Assembly (NCBI GenBank): GCA_022788185.1
Contig: JALEVV010000063.1
Span: 1-64,000, forward strand
Source: Spirochaetales bacterium
GTDB lineage: Bacteria > Spirochaetota > Spirochaetia > Sphaerochaetales > Sphaerochaetaceae
Length of the DNA stretch: 64,000 bases
Direction: 5' to 3'
Part shown: in pieces, positions 61,656 through 64,000 of the stretch
Numbering within the stretch: position 1 is the first letter of the stretch
Layout: each line of letters opens with the position of its first letter
Made by a program: the position numbers and the translations under genes
The notes under the pieces: generated by a model
What the model was told of the DNA's origin: nothing
The model's input: the letters and a program-made list of their open reading frames with translations, nothing else
The model's database searches: none

Positions 61656-62477
61656 ATGAAAATGGATGTAAGGTTTTATCATACTGAGCCGGAGGAACTT
61701 AAGAACGGAAAGATTCCAGTTAAGCTGCTCGGTGACAGCGGTGAGGTTTTCTATGAAATCGCCCTGGACATGATCAGGGAAATCGAAAAAAACAACAGGG
61801 ACGGAAAAAGAACCGTCTTCATCGTTCCCGTGGGTCCTGTAGGTCAGTACCCGATCTTCGTGCGTCTCGTGAACGAAAGAAGGATCAGCCTTAAAAATGT
61901 CTGGTTCATCAACATGGATGAGTATCTTACTGATGATGAGAAGTACATCGACTCCTCATCCCCGCTTTCATTCCATGGCTTCATGGACCGTACGGTCTAC
62001 TCTAAAATCGATCCCGAGCTGGTCATGAGTCCCGATCAGAGGATCTTCCCCGATCCTGAAAACGTGAAGGCCGTCCCTGAGCTCATCGAAAGACTCGGAG
62101 GCGTGGACATCGCCTTCGGTGGAATCGGGATAAACGGCCACCTTGCCTTCAATGAGGCTGAGGATGTCACTGCAGAGGAGTTTGCGGGACGGATGACCCG
62201 TGTGCTTTCAATCAGCCGTGAAACGGTGACCGCAAATGCCATCGGTGATCTGAACGGTGCGATCGACGCAATGCCGAAGAAGGCCGTCACGATCGGAATA
62301 AAGGAAATCCTCAGTGCCAGAAAGGTCCGTCTGGGCGTATTCCGTGACTGGCACCGCTCCGTCATAAGAAGGGCAGTCTTCGGTGAAAGGACGGGAGCCT
62401 TCCCTGTGACTCTCGCACAGGATCATTCCGATGCGATGATTTACGTGAACGCCAATGCGGCAAAGAGACCCTTCTAG
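61656..62477 (+). CDS. nagB: Glucosamine-6-phosphate deaminase-family protein
   Basis: FIVPVGPVGQYPIFVRLV, NMDEYL, FGGIGINGHLAFNE. Confidence 0.88.
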   Translation: MKMDVRFYHTEPEELKNGKIPVKLLGDSGEVFYEIALDMIREIEKNNRDGKRTVFIVPVGPVGQYPIFVRLVNERRISLKNVWFINMDEYLTDDEKYIDSSSPLSFHGFMDRTVYSKIDPELVMSPDQRIFPDPENVKAVPELIERLGGVDIAFGGIGINGHLAFNEAEDVTAEEFAGRMTRVLSISRETVTANAIGDLNGAIDAMPKKAVTIGIKEILSARKVRLGVFRDWHRSVIRRAVFGERTGAFPVTLAQDHSDAMIYVNANAAKRPF

Positions 62478-62478
62478 A

Positions 62479-63633
62479 ATGGTAATATCTTCCAGAAATA
62501 CTGTCTCGGAGGGACGCTTCGTCCCTCTGGACATTGAATATGAAAACGGCATCATAACTGCCCTGAGGCCGTATGGCACATCGGAACATATCGATGCCGA
62601 TTACGGGGATGATCCCATATATCCGGGATTCATCGACATTCATACCCATGGCGGTGACATGATCGACGTGAACCACCTCACCTGTTATGAGGATGCGGAC
62701 AGACTGTCCCGCTTCTATGCAGCCCATGGGGTTACCTCATTCACCCCGTCAGTCATGACCGATACCCGGGAACAGACGGAAAACCTCCTCCTTATCCTTA
62801 AGGATGCGATCGAAAGGGGTGTAAGCGGCGCCACCATTGAGGGAATCCATCTGGAGGGACCGTTCCTGGCGATGGAGTATAAGGGTGCGATGCCCGATTA
62901 CCTCATCAGGAACGGAGATCCGCAGCTTTTCGATCACTATCAGGAAGTAAGCGGCGGCCATGTCATCTACATTACCGTAGCCCCCGAGATCGAGGGAGGG
63001 ATGGAGCTCATAAGACACATCAGGAAAAAGGGCGGAGTGACCATAGCCATGGGACACTCAGCCGCGGAATATGAGACTGCCGTCGAGGCAGTGAAGTGCG
63101 GCGTCACCGCATCAACCCATCTTTTCAATGCGATGAAGCTGTTCCACATGCACCGCCCCGCCATATCCGGAGCGTCCCTCACCGAGGATGAGGTCTATAC
63201 CGAGATAATTTCTGACGGCTTCCATCTTCACCCTGCCACCGTCAGACTGGTCCTGAAGACAAAGGGCCTGAATAAGGTTGTTGCCATCAGCGATTCGATA
63301 ATGGCGGCAGGCCTTCCCGACGGAAACTATCAGCTCGGAGTCAATCCCGTGGTGGTTAAGGACGGGGATGCAAAGCTTTTGAATGGAGTAAGGGCAGGAA
63401 GCACGCTGACGCTTGAAAGGGCACTGAGAAAGCTCATTGAGTTCACGGGACTTTCAGGTGCTGAGCTTTCACCGGTATTAAGCCTGAACCAGGCACGTCT
63501 GCTTTCACTTGGCAGCAAGGGTGAGATAAGGCAGGGAGCCGAGGCATCCTTTGCCGTACTGGATAAGGACGGTGCTGTCAGGGAAACGATAGTAAAAGGA
63601 AAGAGTGTATATAAAAAGGAGGAAACAAGATGA
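62479..63633 (+). CDS. nagA: N-acetylglucosamine-6-phosphate deacetylase (copy 2)
   Basis: PGFIDIHTHGGDMIDVN, IEGIHLEGPFLAMEYKGAMP, MGHSAAEYE, STHLFNAM, ISDSIMAAG; track start 62455, likely ATG after nagB. Confidence 0.88.
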   Translation: MVISSRNTVSEGRFVPLDIEYENGIITALRPYGTSEHIDADYGDDPIYPGFIDIHTHGGDMIDVNHLTCYEDADRLSRFYAAHGVTSFTPSVMTDTREQTENLLLILKDAIERGVSGATIEGIHLEGPFLAMEYKGAMPDYLIRNGDPQLFDHYQEVSGGHVIYITVAPEIEGGMELIRHIRKKGGVTIAMGHSAAEYETAVEAVKCGVTASTHLFNAMKLFHMHRPAISGASLTEDEVYTEIISDGFHLHPATVRLVLKTKGLNKVVAISDSIMAAGLPDGNYQLGVNPVVVKDGDAKLLNGVRAGSTLTLERALRKLIEFTGLSGAELSPVLSLNQARLLSLGSKGEIRQGAEASFAVLDKDGAVRETIVKGKSVYKKEETR

Positions 63634-64000
63634 GTCTGGTACCACTGAGACCGATTCTGGATGCGACGGACAAGTATTCCTATGCACAGGGGGCTTTCAA
63701 CGTAAATGCGGTCTGTCAGGCCGAGGCCGTGATAAGGATTCACGAGCTCTTCAGATCCCCGGCGATCCTGCAGGGTGCGGATCTGGCTAATGGCTTCATG
63801 GGAGGGCGTACCGATTTCATGAATGCCACGATCGAGGACAAGAAGATCGGAGCCAGGAACATTGCCGCAGCGGTAAAGAAGTTCGCTGAAAACAGTCCTA
63901 TACCTATTGCGCTTCATCTTGATCACGGCCGTGATTTCGATTCGGTAAAGGCGGCAATTGACGGCGGATACACATCCGTCATGATCGACGGTTCATCCCT
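63630..64000 (+). CDS. Class II fructose/tagatose-bisphosphate aldolase (3' truncated by window)
   Basis: [48 protein letters not shown]...[41 protein letters not shown] RBS. Confidence 0.93.
   Translation, partial: [123 protein letters not shown]

Overview
This 64 kb window is chromosomal and looks like the replication-origin neighbourhood of an anaerobic bacterium. Spirochaetota is my best guess, by inference from gene content and the cyclophilin-FKBP fusion, and was not tested. The core is parB-parA / nifU-like / gyrA-gyrB (mostly minus strand) facing dnaA-dnaN-recF-DUF721-rpmH-rnpA-yidC-jag (plus strand), with the strand switch between gyrB and dnaA. Flanking modules include trmD, dnaX-ybaB-recR, radA, two nagA paralogues, murA, rsmE-ctpA, lgt, pepP, gpmI, pth, PerR-like plus rubrerythrin, and a pfk-nagB-nagA-fba amino-sugar operon cut off by the window end. 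Items found by reading outside the ORF track: (1) a TnpB C-terminal tail and IS605-type right end at the window start, with two strong hairpins that would form an omega/reRNA scaffold; (2) two tRNA-Ser genes; (3) an SRP RNA gene on the minus strand, divergent from dnaX; (4) rpmH, overlapping rnpA; (5) a ~2.3 kb AT-rich non-coding island with four TTTCACGTGAAA parS sites; (6) a decayed IS200/IS605 TnpA pseudogene in that island; (7) a decayed second copy of the radA 3' end with its terminator; (8) two separate clusters of DnaA-box-like TTTTC(C/A)ACA motifs, one in dnaA-dnaN and one about 10 kb away downstream of murA. No CRISPR array, prophage or recognisable defence island was seen.
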